DNA of 64,000 bases from Adiantum capillus-veneris (GCA_014529385.2 CM043966.1:97212087-97276086); one strand, 5' to 3'; shown: positions 1-10,088, numbered from the stretch's first letter. Numbers and translations are program-made. The notes: generated from the sequence alone by a model not told the origin.

Positions 1-383
1 TTATTTTGTTGGTTGTCTGAGATTTGGGCAGTTCCGTCTTCCTTGATGGTGGATAGAAGCTCGTAAGCTTTCTGAAAGTCTACTCTGTAGGGCTCTTGTT
101 CATAGAAATGTCGGAGTCCCAACCTGCGGTTAGCCTCTTTGGTTTCTGGCTTTGCAGCTACATCGTAGACCTCTTTAGGCAAGAGCTGCAACTCGACCGG
201 ATTCCCTTCTTCACTCTTAAACCTGGCCGTGAAGACCGTGGTGTGATGTTCTTCTAACTGCTCTTTAAAAAGGTAAGATGCCTTTGCTACCTTTACTGAC
301 TCGGGGTCCAGTTGATACGGGGGCAGTTCTTGCAGTTTCTCCTTTTGGTTTAACTTTTTCTTGGCCTTCTCCGCGGCTTGCAT
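1..383 (-). CDS. Extra 3' ORF of Tat-like Ty3/gypsy family, copy G2-A (cut by window edge)
   Basis: An open frame starts at ATG 383-381 and runs without a stop to base 1, at least 127 codons. The N-terminus is basic (KKK near residue 8). Residues around 60-115 carry EGNPVEL and STIKEDGTAQ, which line up with EGNAVEL and TTIKEDGIAR in the ORF starting at 54764. That alignment, and the same upstream layout (palindrome array, then the end of pol), show this is one conserved ORF present in two copies. I recognise no domain, transmembrane segment or signal peptide. It lies where Athila elements carry an env-like ORF, but nothing here looks like an envelope protein. Function unknown. Homology between the two copies is clear; membership of the retroelement is inferred from position. 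Confidence 0.6.
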   Translation of the reverse strand, partial: MQAAEKAKKKLNQKEKLQELPPYQLDPESVKVAKASYLFKEQLEEHHTTVFTARFKSEEGNPVELQLLPKEVYDVAAKPETKEANRRLGLRHFYEQEPYRVDFQKAYELLSTIKEDGTAQISDNQQN

Positions 384-570
384 TGCTCTTGTTCAGTGAA
401 TAGAGTGCAAAGTTAGTAAATTTGTTGGATTTTTTCTGGAATGTCCTTTTAGACTGAAAGGTTGATAATCTGGTCCAAAATTGCTTCAAATCAATTTTTG
501 AACAAGCAAAGATGCATAAAATCATGCAAGGATCAAAATTGTATGGTCAAAACAAAAATTTGCAACCAAA

Positions 571-592
571 GTAAATAATCGCGATTATTTAC
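571..592. repeat. Perfect 22-bp palindrome A1
   Basis: The inner 18 bases are AAATAATCGCGATTATTT and the symmetry extends two bases further on each side, with the centre at 580.5. Near-identical palindromes recur at 9782 and 10067. In the G2-A sequence without G1 the centres are 296 and 285 bp apart. Confidence 0.85.
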
Positions 593-601
593 ACAGCTCG
601 G

Positions 602-606
602 AAAAT
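602..606. repeat. Target-site duplication AAAAT of G1 (left)
   Basis: AAAAT directly precedes the left LTR and is repeated at 9517-9521 after the right LTR. Confidence 0.85.
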
Positions 607-2198
607 TGTAACATTTAATGGCCTAAAATCTTATGTGTAGCGGAAATTAGCATGAACATAGTGAGCATTTCATTAGAGTTGATTCCTAATGAGAATTACA
701 AGAGTGCTTGGGTGGAGAGAGCAACAAAAAGCATAACACCTAGTTAGATAGCATCGACAATACTTTCAAAAGAGAGAGCAATTAAGCTATTGACAACAGT
801 TGAGGACCGGATTTTCATGGAGCCGGTCCCCCCTCCAAAAGGCTTTGTATTATGGTTTCTCCCATCAAGAGAGACATTGTACAATACAATTCTTTGTGTT
901 CCTTCAAGACGAGCTAGTGCAATGAAGATGGAAGCTTCATACACCAAGCAAAACACTTAATCAAACACAACTTGAATTATCCCCGTTCTCAGACCCAAGA
1001 CCTCACACACCTTCGAAGATGGTGAGAGCTAGCAGGGTATGAGAGTAGATTGAGAGGAAAAAGAAGTATCTTACGAGAAAGAAGTACATCTCCTCACATA
1101 ATCACTCATATTAGCATAGCTTAGCTTAGTAATTAGCTTGGTAGAGAAGATGAGCATGCATTGAAGCTTGGCTCTTGGTTGGATTTGCATCCACATGCCA
1201 AGAGAGTGTTGATGTAGGCTTCTATCTCACAAGCTTGGAGTAGGTGATGAGCTCTCCATTAAAGCTTGGGAGGAGATAGAGTATTTTCCCTTCACACATG
1301 GTCAAGTGTGAGAGTGTGTGTGTCAATGCCAAGCAAAAATCAGCCCCCTCTCTCTCTTGGGCGAGCCCTAGCTGCTAAGTTAGTCTGGCTTTTGCCTCAT
1401 TGGACCTCCCCAGGTCAAGCCAATAGGGATTAAGCAGCATAAGTGATAGCCTTCTGACATGTGTCCCCCTTTCCCCTTTTGTGAGAGCTTTAGATAATTA
1501 AATAATTAAACTAAACTCTCATTGGACCCCTTTGCCTCCTGGCCAATAGGAATCAGGCAAGCCATGGGGCTCCTGAATGCTCATTGGACCCCTTGGGAGA
1601 CTGCCCAATAGTCTTCTAGGACAGCTAATTCTTATTGGTTTCTTTTATTAAATGTTTTTAAATTAATTAAACTAGATTTACTCTAGCCTAATTCTCATTG
1701 GTCCACTTCAAGGGTCTTCCAATAGGAATTGGGCATACCTTGTGGGCATCTGGCCTAGGGAGCTGACATGTGTCCCTCATTCCCTTTGTGTAAAGGGAGC
1801 CTGTGTGTGTGTGTGTGGCTTTCTCTCTCATCCCCTAGCTTTGGGGCTCGCCCCCTCCCATGTAGGGATGTAGAAAGACTTTTTGGGCACACACTAAGTA
1901 TCCAATTTTCCCTAAGGTTGACCTTTGGACACAACCTTTGAATTTTGGAACCTTAGCATTTTGGAAGTCTTAATGGGCTGAACCTTAGGGTCTTTTTAGC
2001 CCGTTGTTTCACATGGCTCTTTTGCAGATGGCCCCCCCTTTGGATCCCTATTTTCCCATTCTTTGGATCCCTACTGTGGCCGGTCTGCTTAACTTAACCA
2101 ATATTCTAGCTTTTTCTCCCTTGGTACTTCCCCACATTAAATGATCAGTTTAATATGAGAAAATCATTTAGGAGAATTAGATATTGATTATTATGACA
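607..2198 (-). repeat. 3' LTR of G1
   Basis: The repeat runs from TGTAACATTTAATGG to ATTATTATGACA on the plus strand, so it has TG/CA ends. It is 1592 bp and almost identical to 7923-9516. It contains the short ORFs and TG-rich tracts common to long plant LTRs; I do not regard any ORF in it as a gene. Confidence 0.95.
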
Positions 2199-2214
2199 TT
2201 ACCTCTCTCTTGAA
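2199..2214 (-). other. Polypurine tract of G1
   Basis: On the minus strand the bases next to the 3' LTR read AAGAGAGAGGTAA, the expected position and composition for plus-strand priming. Confidence 0.7.
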
Positions 2215-2555
2215 ATCATAGTCGTCCTCGACTATGGTGTAGAGAAGATAAAGCATATGCATGAGTCCTTTTCTTAGCGGGTAGAGGATCCCTATGTTAC
2301 CCTACGACATCATTCCATAATGGATGACTAGTCCATTTGGCGCTTGAGAGCCTGAGGCTGCCGCAAGCATGTCTGCACATTAGTCCTATCAGTCTTCCAT
2401 AGTAGAGTGACAAGCTCTACTTGGTGTTCGGGAGACGTCGTCTCCGCAAACTTGATCTAAGCATGCATACTACTTCATTTTTGTGCACAAATAAAGAAAA
2501 AGAGAGTCTTATAAGACAAAAATTTTTGTTCATTTTTAACATTTTGTACATTTGC

Positions 2556-5330
2556 TTACTCTTGGGAAGCATTGTAAGCATTGACAAGGTTTAGGTTATC
2601 CTTTAATTGTATGCCTTGCATCCATCTAGCATCTTCAAAAGGATAATTCTTAAACTGAATAAGATATCGTCGGATAGTCTTACCGCCTCTTAATACCTTG
2701 TCTTCATGTCGGAGAATGGACTCGGGCTGCAGCACCTCCTCGTGGTCCTCGATCTCCGGTGGGTCTTCAATAGTTGGTTCTTGAGGTGGCTTTCCTTTGT
2801 AAGGCTTTAAGAGGCTCACATGAAAAGCATTGTGTATGAGCCAATGATTGGGCAACTTAAGTTGATAGGCCATCTCATTGATTGGCCTAAGAATCTGGAA
2901 GGGACCATAGTACCTTTTTGCTAGTTTAGCATAGTACTTGTGGTGGCCCGTAGGATTCTTGCCCGTCGTGTGCCTTAATCGAGCCTTGGGAAACTTTAAC
3001 AAGACCCAATCGTTTTCTTTAAAGGCTTGGGCTCTTCTGTGCTTGTCAGCAGCAGCCTTTTGCCTTTGCTGTGAGATAGAGATAGCATCCTTAATCTTTT
3101 GGAAAGATTCTTGTAGGTCTCGGCTATACTCATCTGCAGCGAAGATCTTCCCATGTACCTTAAGTAGCAAGGGACTTTTTGATCTTCCCTCAATTACCTC
3201 GAAAGGTGCTTTTCCTGTAGAAGTATGTACAGTGTTATTGTAAGCATACTCTACTAAGGGTAAGTACTTCTCCCATTGGGATCTTTGATCTACTTCCGTT
3301 ACATAGGCTTTTAGTAGATCGAGAATAGTTAGGTTAGCTATTTCACTTTGGCCATCAGTTTGTGGATGATAGGCCGAAGAGAAGTTTAGCCTTGTTCCTA
3401 AATTCTCAAAGAGACCCTTCCAGAAATTACTGGTCATTCTAGGATCTCTATCCGACACTATGGACATTGGCAAGCCATGGTACTTGAAAATTTGTGAAAT
3501 GAAGATGGTTGCCATTTGATGGGCTTTGATAGTCTTTTTGACAGGTATAAAATGAGCTTGTTTACTGAACTTGTCTACTATCGTCCATATTCCCGTATTC
3601 CCATGGATAGACTTAGGTAATCCAAAGATAAAATCCATGGATATTCTCTCCCATGGTGAATTAGGGATGGGCAAGGGTTGAAGTAATCCAAGTTGCTTCC
3701 CTCTATCAAATTTTGTCTTTTGACATACCACACATTTGGAAACATACTCATGTATGTTCACTTTCATGGTAGGCCAATAGAAATATGTTTCAATTCCCTT
3801 TAGGGTAGACTGAATCCCTCTATGCCCCGCATATGGGGGAGCATGAGATTCATACATTACTTTCTCACGTAGTGAGTTAGTAACGCATAGTCTATTGCCA
3901 TAGAGAAGATAACCATCTTGTAAAGTAAATGGTTCTTCTTTCTTCCCTAAGGCAAGGGCTGAAATCACATCTCTAAAATCGGGATCAATAGCATACTCAT
4001 CTATCATTAAAGATAGATCATTGTGAGTTGCTATGGAAACCGCATTCACTCTCGGTCGTCTTGAGAGTGCATCGGCTACTTGATTATGCTTGCCAGCAAT
4101 GTGAGCAATATGAAAATGAAATTGCGAAAGGAAATTTGCCCACCTCATTTGTTTGTCGGAGAGCTTGGTCTGCGTCATGAAGTACTTAAGACTTTGGTGA
4201 TCCGTTCGCAGAATGAAAGGAGTCCCCAATAAATAGTGCTTCCATGAGTCTAAGGCATGTAGAACTGCAAGGAGTTCTTTTTCGTATATGCCTAGAGCTT
4301 GCTCAACAGGGTCGAGCCTTCGACTCTCATAGCCTATGGCGTGCCCTTCTTGGAGCAAAACAGCCCCAAGGCAATCACCACAAGCATCACATTGGACCTC
4401 AAATGGTTTTGAGAGATCCGGTAGTGTAAGCACAGGTTGAGAGATAAGCTTTTCTTTAAGCTTTTCGAAAGCATTGTTCTCCTTAGCAGACCACGTATAC
4501 CTAAAATTTTTCTTTGTTAGGTCATGTAATGGTCCCGCAATTTGTGAGAACTTTTCTATGAAGCGTCTATAGTATGCACACATACCTATAAAGCTTCTTA
4601 GTTCATGAAGATTCCTGGGTTTAGGCCATCCTTTTATTACCTCTAACTTGGATGGATCCATTTGGATTCCATCTTGAGAGATAATGTGACCTAAATATTG
4701 AATCTCTTGCAAGAAAAATTCACTTTTCTTTCGATTAACATAAAGTTTATTCTCTCTTAAAACTTGAAATATTACCTGGAGGTGTTGCTTATGTTCCTCT
4801 AATGAATTAGAGTAGATGATAATATCATCAAAGAACACTCCAGTGAAGGTTCGATGAGGTCTGAACAGCTTCTCCATCAAGCGGTTAAATGTGGCTGGTG
4901 CATTAGTCAAGCCAAAAGGCATGACAATGTATTCGTAAAGACCAAATGTAGTACGAAATGCGGTCTTTACAATGTCTTGATCAACTATCCTTATTTGATG
5001 ATAGCCACTTTTTAGGTCAATCCTACTGAAGTAGGTCGATCCTTGTAGCTTATCAAATAGGTCTTCTACCCGTGGAACGGGAAACCTATTCTTGATAGTG
5101 ATCCTATTTAGTGCTCTATAGTCGACACACATACGATATGTGCCGTCTTTCTTTTGCACTAATAGCACAGGTGAGCAAAATAGAGATGAGCTAGGCCTAA
5201 CCATGCCCTTCTCAATTAACTCATGCACTTGCCGCATAATCTCCTCTTGTTGAGCTTGAGAAACTCTATAAGGAGGTTTGTTAGGCGGTGAACTTCCTGG
5301 AAGAAGTTCAATTGCATGGTCGTCATTACC
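2556..5330 (-). CDS. pol: G1 pol: RT, RNase H, integrase, chromodomain
   Basis: This is the replication half of the G1 polyprotein, in the same frame as the gag-protease part and separated from it only by a TGA at 5331-5333. Counting from the Met codon at 5237, RT holds DLKSGYHQIRI at 74-84 and the catalytic FFDDII at 135-140, where YxDD is usual. RNase H acidic residues lie near D283, E321, D346 and D389. Integrase has the zinc residues H464/H472 and C502-x2-C505, then D535, D596 and E632. The C-terminal 60 residues read as a chromodomain (RRYLIQFKNYP, then DARWMQG), which defines chromoviruses and targets integration to chromatin. Length is normal for the group. There is no separate start codon; it was translated as part of gag-pol. 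Confidence 0.93.
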   Translation of the reverse strand, partial: GNDDHAIELLPGSSPPNKPPYRVSQAQQEEIMRQVHELIEKGMVRPSSSLFCSPVLLVQKKDGTYRMCVDYRALNRITIKNRFPVPRVEDLFDKLQGSTYFSRIDLKSGYHQIRIVDQDIVKTAFRTTFGLYEYIVMPFGLTNAPATFNRLMEKLFRPHRTFTGVFFDDIIIYSNSLEEHKQHLQVIFQVLRENKLYVNRKKSEFFLQEIQYLGHIISQDGIQMDPSKLEVIKGWPKPRNLHELRSFIGMCAYYRRFIEKFSQIAGPLHDLTKKNFRYTWSAKENNAFEKLKEKLISQPVLTLPDLSKPFEVQCDACGDCLGAVLLQEGHAIGYESRRLDPVEQALGIYEKELLAVLHALDSWKHYLLGTPFILRTDHQSLKYFMTQTKLSDKQMRWANFLSQFHFHIAHIAGKHNQVADALSRRPRVNAVSIATHNDLSLMIDEYAIDPDFRDVISALALGKKEEPFTLQDGYLLYGNRLCVTNSLREKVMYESHAPPYAGHRGIQSTLKGIETYFYWPTMKVNIHEYVSKCVVCQKTKFDRGKQLGLLQPLPIPNSPWERISMDFIFGLPKSIHGNTGIWTIVDKFSKQAHFIPVKKTIKAHQMATIFISQIFKYHGLPMSIVSDRDPRMTSNFWKGLFENLGTRLNFSSAYHPQTDGQSEIANLTILDLLKAYVTEVDQRSQWEKYLPLVEYAYNNTVHTSTGKAPFEVIEGRSKSPLLLKVHGKIFAADEYSRDLQESFQKIKDAISISQQRQKAAADKHRRAQAFKENDWVLLKFPKARLRHTTGKNPTGHHKYYAKLAKRYYGPFQILRPINEMAYQLKLPNHWLIHNAFHVSLLKPYKGKPPQEPTIEDPPEIEDHEEVLQPESILRHEDKVLRGGKTIRRYLIQFKNYPFEDARWMQGIQLKDNLNLVNAYNASQE

Positions 5331-7115
5331 TCATTTAGGAGGTAGCTCAGAAGGGATGTCGTCAATAAAGACATCTTGAAACCCCTTGAGAAAATTGGAT
5401 AACTCTAATTCCTTTTGGTTGCTTTTATTCTCTTTTGCTAAAGCATTAGGTTCATTTTGAGAATCTTTAACAAAAATCATGTACACGGAAATAGAGCTCT
5501 TTATTGACTTGTTGAAAGCTGGTGTATGTACAATGGGGATGGTGTTACCCATCTCCTTAGCATCTATATACATGTCCTTTTCCCTGAACTTAAAGGAGAT
5601 TCTCCTTTCAGGAAATTTAACATGGGCAGCTAGACGGTCAAACCATGGTGCCCCTAGGATTACATCCTCATGCTTGAGAGGAGAGATAAAGAAATCCTCT
5701 TTGTCCACATAGCCTTGGACATGAAGCCTCAATTTCCCGATTAAGGGAGTGACTGAAGCTTCTTGCCCCTTGAAGGCACTGTCTGCGGGTAGGATATCTC
5801 CCATCTCGTAGGATTGTATGCCTAGCTTGGTGGCTAACTCCATAGATATGAAATTGTGAGTAGAACCAGGGTCAAAGAGAATAAAAGCATCATGTTCTCT
5901 TACCTTTCCCCAAGCATGGCATAGAGGAGATCCTTTGTGGTGAGTTTGGTGAATCTCCTCCTCTTGGATTTCAACCAAAGAAGCTCTAGGAGGATCTTGG
6001 CGGTTGTTCTTTTGGGGACAAGCGCGGTACGCATGCCCTTGTTCGCCGCACTTGAAACACCGGTTATCTTTACGATAACGCTCAAGCTCTTCAGGAGAGA
6101 GTTTATTCTTTCCTTTGTAAACTCCCTTCTCTTTAGCTTTGTTGGAATTGCCCTTAGGAGACTTTTGGACATTGTCCTTCCCCTTAGGCTCATTGGAACC
6201 TTTGTTTTCCGGGGGCTTATTATTTCTTTTACCCCCCGTTTGGAAATTGATTCGCGAGGCCACCATAGTATGGTGTATTACCGCCGATATGGTACGTGGC
6301 CTTTGGGAGTTGACATACTCCGCCATTTCTTCGGTTAAGCCCGCACAAAATTGTTGCTTTTGCTCTCCAAAATCCAACTTTTTGAAGACAGTGGCTTTGA
6401 GTTGTAGGTCCCAAAACTTGTCTACATATTTGTGGATGGATTCATTGGGAGAGAGCTTTAAGCTTCGCCATTCGGTGAGTACTTTGTCTTTGGCATCGGT
6501 GGCCAAAAACTGCTTCATAATGGAAGCTCTTAAAGCCTTCCATGTTCGTGGAGCTTCACCTTTGGCTCGTAGGCTAGACCACCATTGTCTGGCGGACTTT
6601 TGAAAGTGCATAGCTACATGGCGTAGCTTAGAGGACTCCGTGAAGCCCTCATCTCCAAACGCCGCATCGAATTGCTGGATAAAGGCCAAAACTTTGTCTG
6701 TAGCACCGAAGGTGCCATCATAGGTAAGGAAAGAGATGCTCTTCCCTCCCTCTTTGAATTTCTTCAGCTTGGACGACCTCTTCCATGCGGCATAGGATTT
6801 CCTATGGCCTCTTCTTTTTGATGGTTCAAAAGTTGCACCATCACTTTCTTCAGAAGATGAAGAATTTGAAGTAGGTGGAGAAGAGGGTGACCTCTTTCTC
6901 GCCTTTTTCTTGTCTTGATCTTTGTCGTCTTCACCATAGCTTTCATAAGAGGAAGAGGATAAATAAGATGGAGAAGAGGGTGTCCTCTTTCTCGCCTTTT
7001 TCTTCTCTTGCTTTTTATCATCCCTCTTTGAATTATGGCGTGGAGAAGAGTGTGATGGTCTTCTCCGCTTTGGTGGTGATGGAGAGCATTTAGCCCGCCG
7101 TCTTCGTGGAGCCAT
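5331..7115 (-). CDS. gag: G1 gag and protease
   Basis: This 594-codon frame makes the capsid-nucleocapsid region and protease. The first 100 residues are rich in Arg, Lys and Ser with two repeats of KKKARKR-SPSSP type. A retrotransposon gag domain spans about 125-290 (QWWSSLRAKGEAP, EWRSLKL). The zinc knuckle CFKCGEQGHAYRAC is at 353-366. The retropepsin motif FDPGSTHNFIS is at 414-424, followed by VILGAPWF. It ends at TGA 5331-5333, and the frame then continues straight into RT. The TGA sits where a CGA arginine codon would give TGA by C-to-T change, so a single nonsense mutation is likely; programmed readthrough is possible but less likely. The frame is also open upstream back to 7148. Confidence 0.9.
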   Translation of the reverse strand: MAPRRRRAKCSPSPPKRRRPSHSSPRHNSKRDDKKQEKKKARKRTPSSPSYLSSSSYESYGEDDKDQDKKKARKRSPSSPPTSNSSSSEESDGATFEPSKRRGHRKSYAAWKRSSKLKKFKEGGKSISFLTYDGTFGATDKVLAFIQQFDAAFGDEGFTESSKLRHVAMHFQKSARQWWSSLRAKGEAPRTWKALRASIMKQFLATDAKDKVLTEWRSLKLSPNESIHKYVDKFWDLQLKATVFKKLDFGEQKQQFCAGLTEEMAEYVNSQRPRTISAVIHHTMVASRINFQTGGKRNNKPPENKGSNEPKGKDNVQKSPKGNSNKAKEKGVYKGKNKLSPEELERYRKDNRCFKCGEQGHAYRACPQKNNRQDPPRASLVEIQEEEIHQTHHKGSPLCHAWGKVREHDAFILFDPGSTHNFISMELATKLGIQSYEMGDILPADSAFKGQEASVTPLIGKLRLHVQGYVDKEDFFISPLKHEDVILGAPWFDRLAAHVKFPERRISFKFREKDMYIDAKEMGNTIPIVHTPAFNKSIKSSISVYMIFVKDSQNEPNALAKENKSNQKELELSNFLKGFQDVFIDDIPSELPPK

Positions 7116-7145
7116 CTCCGCCGAGGTGGCGGGAGACTCGCTTCT

Positions 7146-7505
7146 TTATCGTTCCTTCGGTGGAGGCTCTTGAGTTCTCCTTTGGGAAGGAGATGCATCA
7201 TCAAGAAGTAAGTTCTTGAGCCCTTCATATGGATTCTCTTCTTCTTCCCGAATCGGAGAGAGACCTCTTTTGGTAGTCTCACAAGGAGGCTTCCTAGGTG
7301 TTCTCTCGTCATGGTGATGAGCTTGGAGAATCCCGTGAGCACGGAGCTGCCGTTGCACTTCACTTTGGAGAGATGGATTGCCCGTGGCTTGTTGAAGCCT
7401 AGAAACAAGATAATTAACAAGCATTGAAGCATCATTAGTAGCTTGCTCATGAGCAAAATCAAATTTATCAACATTAATTTCACTCTCTTTAATATTGTCA
7501 GCCAT
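7146..7505 (-). CDS. N-terminal part of G1 gag, cut off by a stop
   Basis: A 119-codon frame starts at ATG 7505 (MADNIKESE) and is in phase with the gag frame at 7115, separated from it by a TAA at 7146-7148 and ten codons. It is acidic and helical at the start and basic and proline-rich at the end. The likely reading is that gag begins here and this TAA is a second nonsense mutation. The alternative is that gag starts at 7115 and this is a leader ORF. Confidence 0.65.
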   Translation of the reverse strand: MADNIKESEINVDKFDFAHEQATNDASMLVNYLVSRLQQATGNPSLQSEVQRQLRAHGILQAHHHDERTPRKPPCETTKRGLSPIREEEENPYEGLKNLLLDDASPSQRRTQEPPPKER

Positions 7506-7909
7506 TCTAACAACTTTTAGGTGTAAACTTTTTAGGTGTACTTTGGCACTTCAAGCCCTAGTTGCTACTCCTCTTTACCCCTTTAGAAAAAGCACTCAAG
7601 CTACTGTACCCGCGGCTCGAATACCATTAATTGCAAGGAATAGAAGAGAGGGTCTTTCGACACCAAAACAGCACCGGCTCCTGTCAAGCTTCTAATAGCT
7701 CAATAGTGGTTAAGCCGTAGGCAAGCCCCGTAGGACTCCACTATTAAGACCATAGCTCTCGACGGTGATGCCCCGTTAACTGCACAAAGGCAGGCGCACT
7801 GCAAGGCTGAAAAATCCCTATTCTACTTACTCACAGGCAATTAATAATACCAACCATTTGTAGCTAGCTTGAGGACCTCCCTTCTTGAGCAAGAAAAGAG
7901 AAACCTTGA
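7506..7909 (-). other. G1 untranslated leader
   Basis: This is the stretch between the primer site and the first gag ATG. It is GC-richer than its surroundings and contains no ORF I would defend. It would hold the packaging signal of the element, but I see no clear motif. Confidence 0.5.
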
Positions 7910-7921
7910 GCTCTGATACCA
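7910..7921 (-). other. Primer-binding site of G1
   Basis: Read on the minus strand this is TGGTATCAGAGC, complementary to the 3' end of plant initiator tRNA-Met, one base inside the 5' LTR. Confidence 0.93.
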
Positions 7922-7922
7922 A

Positions 7923-9516
7923 TGTAACATTTAATGGCCTAAAATCTTATGTGTAGCGGAAATTAGCATGAACATAGTGAGCATTTCATTAGAGTTGATT
8001 CCTAATGAGAATTACAAGAGTGCTTGGGTGGAGAGAGCAACAAAAAGCATAACACCTAGTTAGATAGCATCGACAATACTTTCAAAAGAGAGAGCAATTA
8101 AGCTATTGACAACATTTGAGGACCGGATTTGCATGGAGCCGGTCCCCCCTCCAAAAGGCTTTGTATTATGGTTTCTCCCATCAAGAGAGACATTGTACAA
8201 TACAATTCTTTGTGTTCCTTCAAGACGAGCTAGTGCAATGAAGATGGAAGCTTCATACACCAAGCAAAACACTTAATCAAACACAACTTGAATTATCCCC
8301 GTTCTCAGACCCAAGACCTCACACACCTTCGAAGATGGTGAGAGCTAGCAGGGTATGAGAGTAGATTGAGAGGAAAAAGAAGTATCTTACGAGAAAGAAG
8401 TACATCTCCTCACATAATCACTCATATTAGCATAGCTTAGCTTAGTAATTAGCTTGGTAGAGAAGATGAGCATGCATTGAAGCTTGGCTCTTGGTTGGAT
8501 TTGCATCCACATGCCAAGAGAGTGTTGATGTAGGCTTCTATCTCACAAGCTTGGAGTAGGTGATGAGCTCTCCATTAAAGCTTGGGAGGAGATAGAGTAT
8601 TTTCCCTTCACACATGGTCAAGTGTGAGAGTGTGTGTGTCAATGCCAAGCAAAAATCAGCCCCCTCTCTCTCTCTTGGGCGAGCCCTAGCTGCTAAGTTA
8701 GTCTGGCTTTTGCCTCATTGGACCTCCCCAGGTCAAGCCAATAGGGATTAAGCAGCATAAGTGATAGCCTTCTGACATGTGTCCCCCTTTCCCCTTTTGT
8801 GAGAGCTTTAGATAATTAAATAATTAAACTAAACTCTCATTGGACCCCTTTGCCTCCTGGCCAATAGGAATCAGGCAAGCCATGGGGCTCCTGAATGCTC
8901 ATTGGACCCCTTGGGAGACTGCCCAATAGTCTTCTAGGACAGCTAATTCTTATTGGTTTCTTTTATTAAATGTTTTTAAATTAATTAAACTAGATTTACT
9001 CTAGCCTAATTCTCATTGGTCCACTTCAAGGGTCTTCCAATAGGAATTGGGCATACCTTGTGGGCATCTGGCCTAGGGAGCTGACATGTGTCCCTCATTC
9101 CCTTTGTGTAAAGGGAGCCTGTGTGTGTGTGTGTGGCTTTCTCTCTCATCCCCTAGCTTTGGGGCTCGCCCCCTCCCATGTAGGGATGTAGAAAGACTTT
9201 TTGGGCACACACTAAGTATCCAATTTTCCCTAAGGTTGACCTTTGGACACAACCTTTGAATTTTGGAACCTTAGCATTTTGGAAGTCTTAATGGGCTGAA
9301 CCTTAGGGTCTTTTTGGCCCGTTGTTTCACATGGCTCTTTTGCAGATGGCCCCCCCTTTGGATCCCTATTTTCCCCTTCTTTGGATCCCTACTGTGGCCG
9401 GTCTGCTTAACTTAACCAATATTCTAGCTTTTTCTCCCTTGGTACTTCCCCACATTAAATGATCAGTTTAATATGAGAAAATCATTTAGGAGAATTAGAT
9501 ATTGATTATTATGACA
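7923..9516 (-). repeat. 5' LTR of G1
   Basis: It is 1594 bp and nearly identical to 607-2198, with a CT dinucleotide gain near 8665 and substitutions near 8115, 8131, 9317 and 9377. It carries the promoter of the element, read leftwards. Confidence 0.95.
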
Positions 9517-9521
9517 AAAAT
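9517..9521. repeat. Target-site duplication AAAAT of G1 (right)
   Basis: It matches 602-606 exactly. Confidence 0.85.
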
Positions 9522-9781
9522 TTTCAACTTTTTTGTAAACTTGGCTTTATAGGCTTGAAGTTTGTGCCAATTACATGCTCCGAGGGAAATATGGGCTCAT
9601 TTGAATGTACAGGGTGAAAATGGTACCAGATTTTGGCCTTAGGTCTCTGAAACAGTAGATATAAATGAAATTTGAGATTTTGAAATCCAAATTAACTCAA
9701 AATTGGCTAGTGGGCTTATCTCAACATGCTCTTTGGATGTATGATGACAAAATATCCAAATTGCCCCATTTTGGCCAAAAA

Positions 9782-9803
9782 GTAAATAATCGTGATTATT
9801 ATC
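9782..9803. repeat. Imperfect palindrome A2
   Basis: It reads AAATAATCGTGATTATTA with its centre at 9791.5. It is the same motif as 571-592 with one central change and one base missing on the right arm. Confidence 0.75.
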
Positions 9804-10066
9804 TTTTCTTCCAAAATTGACATTTTTTGGCATAGACTGGTTCTAGGCATGGTATAGACCTTGGGTATGAATTATGAGGTGATTTGGATTAAGAAAAGTT
9901 GTTCATAACCCAAATTTTGGCTTACATAGACTTCTTTGCGTTTTTTGGCAGTTTTGCAAGTAAAGGGTGGTCATTTTAGCTCATACTTGATTTTTGGCAT
10001 GTAATAGGTGTGTAGACGTGATAGGTGAGGTGAATTGACAATTTCCAAGCAAAAATGTTGCAAAAA

Positions 10067-10088
10067 GTAAATAATCGTGATTATTTAC
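10067..10088. repeat. Palindrome A3
   Basis: It reads AAATAATCGTGATTATTT plus two symmetric bases on each side, with its centre at 10076.5, exactly 285 bp from A2. One central mismatch (GTG for GCG). Confidence 0.8.

Larger units (their letters stand above)
384..606. other. AT-rich non-coding leader before the extra ORF of G2-A
   Basis: No gene is seen. This is G2-A non-coding DNA between the extra ORF and the G1 insertion. It continues at 9522 once G1 and one target-site copy are removed. The first palindrome of the G2-A array lies here. Confidence 0.6.
607..9516 (-). mobile_element. G1: near-intact Ty3/gypsy chromovirus
   Basis: This complete LTR retrotransposon is read on the minus strand. 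It has two LTRs of 1592 and 1594 bp, a 5-bp target duplication (AAAAT), a tRNA-Met primer site, a purine tract and one long gag-pol frame ending in a chromodomain. By eye the LTRs differ by about four substitutions and one CT dinucleotide, so the insertion is recent. It sits in the palindrome array of G2-A. Two in-frame stops (7146-7148 and 5331-5333) are the only coding lesions I found. Confidence 0.95.

Noticed and set aside
1-383. Envelope-like protein for the extra ORF
   Set aside because: No signal peptide, transmembrane or fusion-like segment is seen in either copy.
744-956. Small conserved ORF in both G1 LTRs (also at 8060)
   Set aside because: It is present twice only because the LTRs are identical copies. 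It is antisense or sense within U3/R and has no coding signature.
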